From contig BDDD01000182.1 of NCBI GenBank assembly GCA_001972305.1, positions 497,595 through 561,594 of the forward strand: DNA of 64,000 nucleotides, read 5' to 3'. The notes under the pieces are model-generated. The model had not been told where the DNA came from, did no database searches, and saw only the letters and a program-made list of their open reading frames with translations. Source of the DNA: Cephalotus follicularis (lineage: Eukaryota; Streptophyta; Magnoliopsida; Oxalidales; Cephalotaceae). Positions 47,235-57,546 of the stretch are shown piece by piece (within the stretch, counting starts at the first letter, position 1; each line of letters starts with the position of its first letter). The position numbers and the translations under genes are program-made.

Positions 47235-47515
47235 GTCGACTTCTTTTATGGAAATTCTATGCTTTACAAAATCACGTCGACTTCTTTTTTGCAAAATTTT
47301 TGCCTTATGAAAATCACGTCGATCTCTTTTGGAAAACATCGACCTCTTTGTGTTTCCCTGAAACATGTCGACTTCTTCTTAAACACGTCGATGCTTTTCA
47401 AAACGCAGCGTTTTCTGAATCGATTTATTCCGTTCATTTAAAGAACGCGTCGACTTCTTTTGAATCACGTCGACGTCTTTTACTCAGAAATCGACTTCTT
47501 CATAAAAACGTCGAT
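47235..47515. repeat. RTCGAY motif array between pol and ORF3 of G
   Basis: Starts 47235, 47276, 47318, 47338, 47367, 47387, 47449, 47469, 47490 and 47510. Spacings are 41, 42, 20, 29, 20, 62, 20, 21 and 20, mostly one, two or three times about 20.5. Typical context is CACGTCGACTTCTTTT. Confidence 0.9.
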
Positions 47516-47722
47516 CTCATGCTCATTCTTCACTTTTACCCTATTCTGATTTTTTCAAAAAAAATTCACTCTCTTTATTTTTCTTTCAAAAATCGTTCTA
47601 TTTTGTCAAAAACCATCTTCTTATTCGTTCTCCAACATCAAAAACAGTTTTCATCTTGTCCAATCCGTCTGTTCTTATCACTCTTTGTGTTTGTCTCTTG
47701 TACTCACCAACTGCTTGATAAA

Positions 47723-49036
47723 ATGCCTAGGATAAAACGTACTGCCAACAAGAAGGCTGCTTCTTCCTCTCAACCTAAGAAATCTGCCAAAAAGCAGAGA
47801 CTTGAACTTAGAGAGTCTTCCCCCGACCCTTCTCTATCGGATTCCGAATCCGAAGAGCAAGTTCCTCTTAGGAATGTTGTGTTTGTTGACAAAAGAGTTA
47901 TGGGAGGCCGAAATTTCGACTTGGATTTCTGTTCTTCGGAGTTTTCTTTTGTTTCCTGGTTAGATGATCTCCATATTCTCCCTCTTGTACAAATTCAGGA
48001 CCCTTTTTACATAAAATTGGTCAAAGAATTTTACATGCACCTTCGGATTGTTTCAAGCCCAAATGAGGAATTTGCACTCTCCTCATCTGTCAAAGGGCAG
48101 AGAATTTATCTAGATGCTAGGATTCTAGCCTCTATTCTACATATTCCACGTACCGGTTTATATGTTTTTGAACACAAGAAATGGCCGGAGGTTGAGGGTT
48201 TTCACCCTAACCAAAATTTATCTCTTTTGTACCCAAATGATCCAAATGTTCATCCCAATATGGCACTGACCACCAATAGATTATCAGTTGACCATAGGCT
48301 ACTCCACCATCTTATTGTACATCAAATTCTACCCACCGGTGGAGGGTATGCAAAGTTGTCTCGGATGCAAGTTTTCCTCATGTGGTGCATCCTTTCTAAA
48401 ATTGAATTTTGTTTTCCTCTCCTCATGCTCAAGACTATGGTTAGAGCATTCTCTCAAAAGAAATCGGTTCTACCTTTCGGCTCTATCCTTACCAAAGTCT
48501 TTCTCCATCACCAAATTCGGCTAGAAGGAGAAATCACAATAAAATTGAAGAAAGAAGACACTTACAACAAGAGCACTATGAATCGGATGGGGTGGAAAAA
48601 GCAAGAAGGGATTTGGACTTATTGCCCCAAAGTTGATCAAGGTCCAAGGATTGCTATTGAAGAGCAAGAAGAGAACCCTCCATGGGAAGCTCATAGAGAA
48701 TCTGCACCTGCTTAGCGTCAAGCTCAAGGAACCTCATCCTCTACTGATTTTGACAGGATGATGGAGTATATGCGCTCTCGTTTTGATTCTATGCAAGCCT
48801 CGCTTGAAGAGAAATTTGAGCAAGTCAACACGCGGATCACTAGCTTGGAGAAAGATCATGTAACGATTCGTTCTGATTTCGATAACATAGATGACACTAT
48901 CTACTACGACCTTAAAGTTGTAAGAAGGCGTCTCAAAAGAATGGAACGAAAACTTGCCGATTCCAAGACTATTGATGGTTGCGAAGAGGCTTCGGGCGAT
49001 AATTCCGATTCCGATGCCCCTCCTGCTGCTGCCTGA
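47723..49036 (+). pseudogene. Element G ORF3 (third ORF in the env-like position), one internal stop
   Basis: Starts MPRIKRTANKKAASSSQPKK, a basic, Ser-rich N-terminus. The central part is the kind of domain annotated as putative plant transposon protein in SIRE-like and Athila-like elements: FDLDFCSSEFSFVSWLDDL, then LVKEFYMHLRIV, IYLDARILASILHIP and a hydrophobic stretch with FLMWCILSKIEFCF. A single TAG at 48713 (codon 331) interrupts it. The same frame then continues 107 codons with a coiled-coil-like helix (LEEKFEQVNTRITSLEKDHV) and an acidic end. The frame also stays open upstream to 47207 through the motif array, but that part reads as repeat. The function of these ORFs is not established; I see no clear signal peptide. 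Confidence 0.78.
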
Positions 49037-49633
49037 TCTTGTTGTTGTTTCTGTTTTGTTTCTTGTTGCTGTTTTTGTTTTTAGTTGTGTTGTAATGAAA
49101 CTAAGTGTTTATTTATAATTTTGTAAGAACAAAGTTTGTTAATGAATTTATGATATTAATGAAATGTTTATGTGTTTATGAAATTATGTTTATGAAATGA
49201 TGTTATGAATTGTGTTTATGGTTGTATGAATGTGTTTTTTTTTTTATGATATAATTGTGTTGTATGATTATGTTTTCTCAATTATTGCCGATAATTATGT
49301 TCATTGCCAATATTATGATATTTTGTGCATAATGCCTATGTTCATATTCTTTTTACCCTTGCTGTCATTAAGGGGGAGCTAATGATTTCTTCCTTTTGTA
49401 GAACTTTTTGATGCTATACAAAAAAGGGGGAGAATAGGCTCAAAATGCTTGAGTTTATGAATTTTGGGAGAAAAGGTTCAATATGGGAGATTAAGACTCA
49501 AACTCATTGCTTATTTTATATTGCATGAACATTGCCATTGCTTACATTATAATTTATCTCTATTGGTATTTACTTATGTTTTAAATTGGTATTACTTTAA
49601 TTTATGCCTTTTGAGCAAAATTTTGTCATCATC
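49037..49633 (+). other. Element G 3' non-coding region with extra purine tracts
   Basis: AT-rich with TTATGAAAT-type repeats. Two additional tracts, AAGGGGGAGCT (about 49369) and AAAAAAGGGGGAGAAT (about 49422), resemble polypurine tracts upstream of the main one, as described for SIRE-type elements. Confidence 0.65.
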
Positions 49634-49647
49634 AAAAAGGGGGAGAT
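49634..49647 (+). other. Element G polypurine tract
   Basis: AAAAAGGGGGAGAT directly before the 3' LTR start at 49648. Confidence 0.92.
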
Positions 49648-50451
49648 TGTTGACGATTCAGTCCCAATCCTTGTTTTGATGATAACATATTTGCATTTGA
49701 CAAGTTTACTTGATGTGCAAGAAATTACAAGTTCAATACCAAGGCAAAATACCATCTGCAGAAGAAGACATCGACTCTCAAGAAATGACATCGACGTCCA
49801 TACAAGAAGACATCGATCCCTTCCAAAAGACATCGATGTCTTTAGTGCAAGATCAAATTACAATGAAGACATCGTCCTTCCAGTAATGACATCGACGTCC
49901 GTACAGAAAGTCATCGACTCCTTTCAAGATGACATCGACGTCTTTAGTGCCAGAAGCTACTGTTCAAATTTGCAATTGAAGATATCGATCCCTACATGCA
50001 AAGACATCGACGTCAGTACAAAAGACATCGACGCCTTTCCATAGACATCGACGCCTTTCTAGAGCTACCTGCATTTCCCAGAAAAGACATCGGCCCCTAC
50101 AGAAGAAGTCGATGTGATGCTCAAAGTTTCAATACCTGGAGATTTCCCAGAAATGACATGGACGCCTTTTAAAAAGACATCGATGTCTTTTTAAATGGTT
50201 TGACCCGGGAAACATGGAACGGCTAGTACGCGCACTTCCAACGGCTATCAACTATAAAGACATCGACGCCTTTCGAAAGACATCGACGTCTTTATGTCAG
50301 TAGAGACAAAAATCAAAGATTGCAACTACACATTTATTAATCAAAAGCTTCCATGATTTATGCAACGGCTACAAATCTTTTCTGCCTATAAAAGGAAGAA
50401 TGAAACCTCAGAAGAACCCCCCTCTTGTATATTTCAAGAGTGTTTATTTCA
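49648..50451 (+). repeat. Element G 3' LTR with R-U5 deletion
   Basis: 804 bp against 1241 in the 5' LTR. It matches to AGAAGAA at 50416, then jumps to CCCCCCTCTTG, the last 35 bases; about 478 bases are missing. It has 42 extra bases (two motif units) near 50008-50050. Confidence 0.93.
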
Positions 50452-51391
50452 CTGGCCAACTCACCCAGCTTTGGCGACACCCATAAACAGACTCCAAATT
50501 GGCCAATCAATTCATATCTGCCAAGGAACCTCCGTGAATCACCGTGAAACATGCTGTCACGGCTGGCAGTGAGTTCGACTCACTGAGTCAACTCGTCAGT
50601 CATCTACAACTCCGGCCGCTTCGCAAACAAGCATACACAAGGCCCATTCGACGTGTCTCTGGTCGAGACTCGCCAAGAATCGGTGCAGATGCGCCTCGCC
50701 GGAGTTCTGGCTAGGTCGCTCGAGCTCCAGTTGCACCACTTTTCACCTCCAAATCTTGCCATCATTCCATTGGTGGTCGAGACTCACCATGACTCAGCGT
50801 CAAACGCCGTGTCTCAGGCTGCAGCGAGTCGAGGTGACTAAGTTGACTCAACCGGCTCAAAACAAGCAATTTACGCTGGAAAAATGCTTAAACCATCATC
50901 ACCATGGGTAGAGCTAGTCGCCTGGACAAGGACCGGCTCCAACCATGGCTATAGCAGCGGCGGAAACGAGGTCGACAGTGACCATCGGGTGTCAGAGAAA
51001 AGAAGAAAAGGGGGAGAAGGAGGAGGAGGAAAAGAGCTTACCATTGGAAATGACGACTCCGTCCAACGTTCTCTCCTTTCCCGGCGTCACACCACGACGG
51101 CGTCTCCTTCTCTTTCCCTTCTTGCCCGCTCATGCTCTGCCTTATATATCTCTCTCTCCAATCTCATGAGTCTGGCGGGTTTTAAGGAGAAATGCTGCCT
51201 TTGTATTTTGCTAGTCAATTATTAGTGGTTAGGTCCCACATGCCACAATGTGTCTTTTACGCCCGCTCAGTCACGATAATTCATAAAAGAATCGTACTAT
51301 ACATTGCAATACAACTCAATAATATAATATGTGCAAAACACTTCACACTATCATTTATCATAAACAATTACAATTTATTTTGGGGCTTACA
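50452..51391 (-). repeat. Element C right (5') LTR, second part
   Basis: Continues from 41800 after G. It starts with the duplicated CTGGC, then CAACTCACCCAGCTTTGGCGAC as in the left LTR near 36247. It ends GGGGCTTACA at 51391. Polypurine-rich and CG-rich stretches only; no gene. Confidence 0.88.
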
Positions 51392-52097
51392 CCAGGGGCC
51401 AGGAGATGACTGGGTAACTCACTGTATCGTGACCTGCTAGTGCTTCCAGGAGTTGGGGGCCGATGTCAGGATGTACGACGTTGGGGCCAGGAGTTGGTGA
51501 CGCTCTTCGCACCCATTGTGAATTGATTGGTCCTTTCGACATGATTTTGAATTGTGAGATTGTAGCCTTTTGGCATATGTATATATATATATATATATAT
51601 ATGCATTGAGATATAGTATGTATCGTATTACGATGCATTCATTAGATGGCATTGTTTATCAATGACCCTAAATTACACTTATAGTCCAGTCGAGTGAGGA
51701 CAAAAGCTAACCCCATACTATTACAGGTTGATGCAGTGAGATGGATTTCCACCCTGTGCGGCCGAATCAAAGGGGAGATGGAGTTTTATTTACTTAAATA
51801 AATGTTAAACAATGTATTGTAACATATGTTGTTTTGGATTACTGTATAATGTATTAATGATGTTGATCGACTTTGATCGCGCTCTGTTTGTGGGCAGTTG
51901 ACAATGGCTTAATAATATTAAATATTGGAATCATGCGGTATGGAATGCATGGTTCGGCTTACTTATTTAGCTTATTATTAAATCCTTCCGCAAGATGTTA
52001 TTGGAATTAAAGTTTTAAATTTATCGTATTTTTTGTATAATCTGGATTTATGTTGATTGTCATGACTTATATGTTGTTAATGAAGCGGGGTGTGACA
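51392..52097 (+). repeat. Element B 5' LTR, second part
   Basis: Starts with duplicated CCAGG and ends GGGGTGTGACA at 52097. It contains the conserved CGAGTGAGGACAAAAGCTAA block at 51686-51719. D (56987-57546) is a reverse copy of its distal part. Confidence 0.88.
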
Positions 52098-52101
52098 ACA
52101 G

Positions 52102-52113
52102 TGGTATCAGAGC
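52102..52113 (+). other. Element B primer-binding site
   Basis: TGGTATCAGAGC, 4 bases after the LTR end at 52097. Confidence 0.93.
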
Positions 52114-52238
52114 ATATATCAAGATATGCTTAGCTAGGATACTATCCTTGGCAATTAAATAAGTGTTCCTATAAGGAAAGTTCATTGACAATTTAAGATT
52201 GTTCCTGATGGTTAATGTTATTTTATTATAGGAACAAA

Positions 52239-53437
52239 ATGGACGATCGGAGAAGACGCAGAAGGCGTAGGATTGTTGACGAGTATGTTCCTGAGGATGT
52301 AAATCTTGGGGGAGATCCGATGAATAATTTTCCTCAGGGGGCTGCCAACATGAATGTTCCGGAGGTGGCACCTAATGTGAAAGATTCGATGGACTGCATC
52401 GCTGACTACTTCCAGTAGCAGGTGGCTGGTCATCAGCAGCAGATGGCTGCCAATGCGGCGAATATGGAGGATGACGGTGTACAGGATGACGGTAATTGGT
52501 TTGGAAGGAACCTTGAGAGGTTCATGAGACAGAATCCTCCCAGCTTCAAAAGGGAGCTTGATGCCACGATTGATGAGAGGTGGTTACAGGATCTAGAGAA
52601 GATCTTCGAGGTGATGGAATGCATTGACAGGAAGAAACTGAGATTTTCTATGTACCGATTATGGGGTGAGGCCACTCACTGGTGGGAGATGGTCAAAGCT
52701 AAATGGGAGGCCACCGGAGTTGCTAGTACTTAGGAGGGGTTTAAGGAGGAGTTCCTGGAAACTTATATACCCCGGATAGAGCGGGAAAGGAGAGAAATGA
52801 AGCTCTTGGAGCTGCGTTAGGGTGACATGGCTGTGCCAGAGTATCAGGTCAGATTTGTGGAGCTTGCTAGCCATTCAGCCTATCTGGTGGCAGATGAAGA
52901 AAAGAAGATCTGGAGGTTCTTGAGGGGTTTACGACCAGATCTTCGGAGGTCGCACAGAAGGTGAGGATACTGGAGAGTATATCGAGTGAAGACTGGGTTG
53001 AGAGAGCCCGAGCACAGCAGAGTAAATAGACTTTTACTCAGTCTAGGCCAGCATCATCGTGGCAGGGTAGTGGTTCCCCGTCATAGTCGCTGAAATATAA
53101 ATCTCAGCAGACACCTTCACAGGGTGCTCCTAGCCAGGGGAGTGATGTGAGGACTGGGGTTTGCTCTCACTGTGGTCATACAGGTCACTTGTTAAAATAT
53201 TGTTGGGCAAAGAAGGGGTGGTGCCTGAGGTGTGGGACAGCGGGTCATTTAGTGAGGGATTGCCCGAGGGCGGCGGCGGCAGCACCTACCGGGCCAACGA
53301 GTGGTAGTGGTTCTGCACCTGGACTGTCACAGCGGAGAGATAACGACAAGGGTATCATGAAAGGTAGAGTTTTCATTCTCACTCAGACAGAGGTTCTAGA
53401 GTCTACTTCTGTTTTGGGAGGTACTATATATGTTTAA
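52239..53437 (+). pseudogene. Element B gag
   Basis: ATG at 52239 (MDDRRRRRRRRIVDEYVP). Stops occur at DYF-stop-QVAGH (Gln position), VAST-stop-EGF (Trp position) and LELR-stop-GDM (Gln position). The gag core MRQNPPSFKRELDATIDERW and YRLWGEATHWWEMV is recognisable. A small deletion near 52945 breaks the frame. The end (53147-53437) is open with two intact CCHC knuckles, CSHCGHTGHLLKYC and CLRCGTAGHLVRDC, then a Gly/Ser-rich tail. Same family layout as A and F. Confidence 0.87.
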
Positions 53438-54850
53438 GATTTTTTTGCTAGAGTGTTGATGGACTTGGGAGATTCGCATTCTTTTATTGCTTCCCGATTT
53501 GCATCATGTTTAAATATGCCTCCTGATTGCATGCCATATGATCTTGATGTGAGTACACCTACTGGGGGTTCCATGTGTACAGATTCGGTGTATGGGGGTT
53601 GTGAGATTTCTATGGTAGGTGTTCCAGTGTATACAGATTTGATTTTATTGCCCATACATGATATCGATGTCATCATGGGTATGGACTGGTTGTCGGCTTA
53701 CCGTGAATGCATGGACTTTTACAACAAGACTGTGGATTTTTGCTTACCTGATGGAACTACTATACAGTTCAAGGGAAACAAAGGGTTCTTGACACTGATT
53801 ATATCATTTATTCGGGCATCAAGATATCTGGAAAAAGGATGCGAAGGGTTTCTGGCACATGTGGTTGATATAAGAAAGGAGAAAGGTAAGAGCCTGGAGG
53901 AAGTTCTTGTTGTGAATGAATTTCTGGATATATTCCCTGCAGATTTGGTGTCTTTACCACCAAGGAGGAGCATGGAGTTTGTGATTGATCTAGTACCCGG
54001 TACGGCTCCTATCTCTAAGGCGCCTTACCAAATGGCTCCTGCTGAGTTGAGAGAGTTGAAGTTACAGTTGCAAGAACTCATTGATAAGGGTTTTGTTTGG
54101 CCCAGTGTTTCTCCGTGGGGCGCGCCAGCGTTATTTGTGAAAAAGAAGGATGGGTCGATGGGGCTTTGCATCGACTACAGGATGTTGAATAAGGCCACCA
54201 TAAAAAAACAAGTATCCTCTTCCGCACATTGAGGATTTGTTTGACCGATTACAAGGGTCAAGGGTGTTTTCCAAACTCAATTTGAAGTCAGGTTATCACC
54301 AGCTGAGAGTGAAGGAAGGAGATGTAGAGAAGACTGCCTTCCGGATGAGGTATGGTCACTATGAGTTCTTGGTAATGCCGTTTGGTTTCACCAATGCACC
54401 GACAATGTTTATGTTGCTGATGAACGATGTGTTCCGACCGTACCTAGATTAGTTTGTGGTAGTTTTCATCGATGACATATTGGTGTACTCAGGGAGTGAA
54501 GAGGAGCACGCCTACCATATGAGAGTAATTTTGCACGTTCTCAGAGAGCGTCAGTTATATGCCAAGTTTGGCAAGTGTGAGTTCTGGCTCGATCATGCGA
54601 TTTTTCTGGGAACATTGTATCTGGAGAGGGTTTGGCGGTGGACCCGTCAAAGACTAAGGTGGTGCGTGATTGGCCGCAACCAAGAAATGTGACTGAGGTG
54701 CGCAGTTTTCTTGGTTTAGCAGGTTATTACCGGAGGTTCATTCAGAACTTCTCAAGGATAGCCACACTGTTGACGAAGCTTACTCAGAAGAAGATTTTGT
54801 TTATCTAGGATGATGACTGTGAGGCCAGTTTTTGTGATCTGAAGGATCGG
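53438..54850 (+). pseudogene. Element B protease and reverse transcriptase
   Basis: Protease begins near 53453 with [16 protein letters not shown]; the catalytic DSGA is now [24 protein letters not shown] follows. RT starts [15 protein letters not shown] and contains [17 protein letters not shown], then [14 protein letters not shown]. There the frame shifts: an extra A in the A-run near 54203 sends it to a stop at 54232. It resumes at 54237 with [14 protein letters not shown], where the first catalytic Asp is Asn. A TAG at the expected Gln before [13 protein letters not shown] (second site intact) follows. A single-base loss near 54612 breaks it again. Dead polymerase. Confidence 0.9.
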
Positions 54851-55560
54851 TTGGTTTTCGCTCCCGTTTTGTTGTTACCTGAGGGTAATAAGGGCTTTGC
54901 AGTCTATAGTGATGCTTCGGGTAAGGGGTTGGGTTGCGTGTTGATGCAACGAGGCAGAGTGAGCGCTTATGCTTCATGCAAGCTAAATCCGTATGAGGAG
55001 AATTACCCGACGCATGATATTGAATTGGCCATGATTATTTTTGCTCTTTAGAAGTGGAGACATTATTTATATGGGCCACAGTTTGAGGTTTTTACTGACT
55101 GCAAGAGTTTGAGGTATCTTTTCTGTCAAGATACACTGAACATGAGGCAACGGAGATGGGTTGATTTCTTAAATGACTATGACTGCAGTATTTAGTACCA
55201 TCCCGGGAAAGCGAATGTGGTCGCAGATGCCTTAAGCCGTAAGGCTATGATTGGTACCACGATGATATCTTAGTGGAAGATGTTAGAGGACTTCCAAAGG
55301 TGGTCTCCATTTAATCAGTCACTGGGGGTCTTTGTGGCAAGCATGCGAGCGCAGCCGGTGCTATTGGACCATATAAAGGATGCACAGTTGCGTGATCCTG
55401 AACTATTGGAGATTCGCAAGAATCTGGGTCCGGAGTCGGATTTTTAGATGCATTATGAAAGCATTCTGAGATTCCGGGGACGGGTGTGTCTTTCGGATTG
55501 TCCTGAGATAAAAAGTGTGTTATTAAAGGCAGCGGACAAGTCACAGTATAGCATACATCC
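54851..55560 (+). pseudogene. Element B RNase H and linker
   Basis: Frame with [35 protein letters not shown], then a stop where Gln is expected, [20 protein letters not shown], and [20 protein letters not shown] with a second stop at Gln before YHPGKANVVADALSRK. Further stops lie near 55273 and 55447. All core motifs are recognisable but interrupted. Confidence 0.87.
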
Positions 55561-56783
55561 TGGTAACACAAAAATGTATTAAGACATGAGGAGGAACTAC
55601 TGGTGGGCTGGCATGAAGAGGGAGATTGCTGACTATGTCGTGAAGTGTTATACTTGTCAGACTGTGAAGGCTGAGCATCATAGGCTAGCGGGTTTGTTAC
55701 AACCTTTACCGATTCTAGAGTGGAAATGGGAGCATGTGACGATGGATTTTGTTTCGGGTTTTCCTCTAAATCGAAACCGTCATAATGCGGTATGGGTCAT
55801 TGTGGATTGGCTTACCAAATCGGCTCACTTTTTACCCACCCATGTCAAGGATTTAGCAAGCAAGTTGGCTCGTTTGTATGTAAAGGAGATCGTGAGACTG
55901 CACGGTGTTCCCGTGAGTATAGTTTGTGACAAAGATTCGATCTTCACTTCCAACTGTTGGAAGAGGTTTTAGATAGCTTTTGGGACGAAGTTGAACCTTA
56001 GCACTGCCTTTCACCCACAGACAGATGGTCAGTTAGAGCGTACCATCCAGACTTTGGAGGATATGCTCTGAGCTTGTATTATCAACTTTGTTGGTACTTG
56101 GGAGGACCACATTCCTCTGATAAAGTTTTCTTATAATAACAGCTATCATTCCAGTATTGGTATGGCACCATACTAAGCTCTGTATGGAAGAAAGTGTAGA
56201 TCACATATTTGTTAGGACGAGGTTGGTGAGCGACCGTTGCTTGGGTTGGATCTGGTGGAGGAGACTTCTGAGAAAGTTAGGTTTATCAGGGAGAAATTGC
56301 TTACAGCTCATAGCTGGCAAAAGAGCTATGTCTATAGCATCAAGAGGAGGCCTCTGACCTTTGACGTTGGTGATCATGTGTTTTTGAAGATTTCTCCATG
56401 GAAGGCCGCGCAGAGATTTGGGAAGAAGGGCAAGTTAGCTCCGCACGACATTGGTCCTTTTGTGGTTTTTGGAGAGAGTTGGGGAGGTGGCTTATCAGCT
56501 TGCTTTAGCTTCTGCACTGTCAAATGTGCACGATGTCTTCCATGTGTCTATGTTGAGGAGATATATTCGAGACCCGTCACATGTCTTGAATTATGATTCA
56601 GTTCCTGTGCGAGATGAGCTTTCGTGCGAGGAGTTACCGATACAGATTATGGACTAGAAAACGCTGGCATTGAGGAACCAAACCATTCCTATGGCAAAGG
56701 TTCAATGGCAGTTCCATTGACCCGATGAGGCGACATGGGAACGCGAGGAGGACATTAGAGATTGTTACCCTCTTTTGTTTTAG
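55561..56783 (+). pseudogene. Element B integrase with C-terminal chromodomain
   Basis: A zinc region with altered first His, then MKREIADYVVKCYTCQTVK. The integrase core has MDFVSGFPL, VCDKDSIF and [12 protein letters not shown] (D, D, E kept). Stops: Gln at 55580, Gln at 55969, Arg at 56069, one near 56175 and Trp near 56212. The C-terminal GDHVFLKISPWK follows, then a frameshift at about 56470 into VFHVSMLRRYIRDPSHVL. The end, LRNQTIPMAKVQWQFH, stop, PDEATWEREEDIRDCYP, is the degenerate chromodomain of Tekay-type chromoviruses, which in studied elements recognises silent chromatin. Terminal stop at 56781-56783. Confidence 0.88.
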
Positions 56784-56809
56784 TACTGTTTTAATTTTGA
56801 GGACGAAAT

Positions 56810-56828
56810 TCCTCGAAGGACGGGTGGA
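56810..56828 (+). other. Element B polypurine tract and upstream GAGGACGAAATTCC phrase
   Basis: GAGGACGAAATTCCTCGAAGG followed by ACGGGTGGA directly before the 3' LTR at 56829. The same phrase precedes the LTR of E. Confidence 0.85.
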
Positions 56829-56986
56829 TGTCACACCCGGGATTTTCACAATATGTAATACTATATTTCCCGATGTAATGGATGTATTAAATTAATGAAA
56901 ATCATGATTTTTCCACTTTGTAATGTTAATACATAAGCGGAAAGTTAAAGAAATGTTATGAATAGTGTTGCAACAGGGTGGGCAGC
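56829..56986 (+). repeat. Element B 3' LTR, first 158 bases only
   Basis: Closely matches 32169-32326 with few differences. It is cut at GCAGC (56982-56986) by D; the rest lies beyond the window. Confidence 0.88.
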
Positions 56987-57546
56987 TGTCACACCCCGCT
57001 TCATTAACGACATATATAAGTCATGGCGATTAACATAAATCCAGCTTATATAAAATACGATAAATTTAAAATTTTGACTCCATTAACATCTTGCGGAAGC
57101 ATTTAATAATAAGCTGAATTAGTGAACCAAATCATGCAACCCATACCACATGATTCCACCATTTAACATCATTAAGCCATTGTCAATTGCCCTCAAACGG
57201 AGCGTGATCTAACACATCATTCGTTCAGTACATAAACTGAAACCAGTCAATACATAATCCATCAAGTTTGATAAACATTAGTCCACTCATAACGATATCA
57301 TTGTTTACAGATACAATAAGAGTTCATAAACCCAAGTCACCAGTTGTCCATAGTACAATGATCCATCATTATAACGATTACAATAACAGTCTTCCAGATA
57401 ATACAATTTTTACATCATCTTCAATCCTCCATTTCAAGTAATTTATAGATATAAATACTCGAAACCGTATATGTAGGTTTTACATATACAACAAACCTTT
57501 TCAAGTCATTTTAGTATTGTCGTAAAATACTTGAAAACATCACATT
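56987..57546 (-). mobile_element. LTR fragment D, reverse relative of the B LTR
   Basis: Starts TGTCACACCCCGCTTCATTAAC and follows the reverse complement of 52097 back to about 51680 (CTTGCGGAAG, CTCAAACGGAGCG). So D is another copy of the B family in opposite orientation, cut by E at 57547. The rest of D lies beyond the window. Confidence 0.8.

Larger units (their letters stand above)
41801..50451 (+). mobile_element. Ty1/copia (SIRE-like) element G, pol-defective
   Basis: LTRs at 41801-43041 and 49648-50451 (TGTTGACGATTCAG ... GTTTATTTCA), flanks CTGGT and CTGGC (50452-50456). The gene order gag, integrase, RT, RNase H puts integrase before RT, which defines copia. A third ORF downstream of pol and several GGGGGAG tracts fit the SIRE/Maximus type. 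It is inserted in the right LTR of C. Confidence 0.93.
33677..51391 (-). mobile_element. Gag-only gypsy-type element C with 3.5 kb LTRs (TR-GAG-like), carrying nested G
   Basis: LTRs at 33677-37198 and 39142-41800 plus 50452-51391 flank an internal region of only about 1.9 kb with gag and no pol. Ends on the plus strand are TGTCATGCCCCG and GGGGCTTACA. The flanks CCATG (33672-33676) and CCAGG (51392-51396) are a duplication with one change. It is inserted in the 5' LTR of B and interrupted by G. Confidence 0.88.
32169..56986 (+). mobile_element. Ty3/gypsy chromovirus-like element B, carrying nested C and G
   Basis: The 5' LTR starts TGTCACGCCCGAG at 32169, is interrupted at 33676-51392 by C, and ends at 52097. 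Primer site, gag, PR-RT-RNaseH-IN and chromodomain follow in plus orientation to 56783. The 3' LTR starts TGTCACACCCGGG at 56829 and is cut at 56986 by D. The left flank is GTCGG; the right flank is not in the window. Many in-frame stops. Confidence 0.88.

Noticed and set aside
47207-47722. N-terminal extension of ORF3, open for 172 codons with recurrent DFF/LLL residues
   Set aside because: It is the motif array and a T-rich tract read through; the start at 47723 with a basic N-terminus is far more likely.
41801-50451. Integrated pararetrovirus or a retrovirus with env
   Set aside because: Domain order integrase-RT-RNaseH, LTRs and PPT/PBS show a copia retrotransposon; no movement, coat or true envelope protein features were seen.
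24951-52113. Possible tRNA fragments near TGGTATCAGAGC
   Set aside because: These are primer-binding sites directly after LTR ends; no cloverleaf sequence is present.
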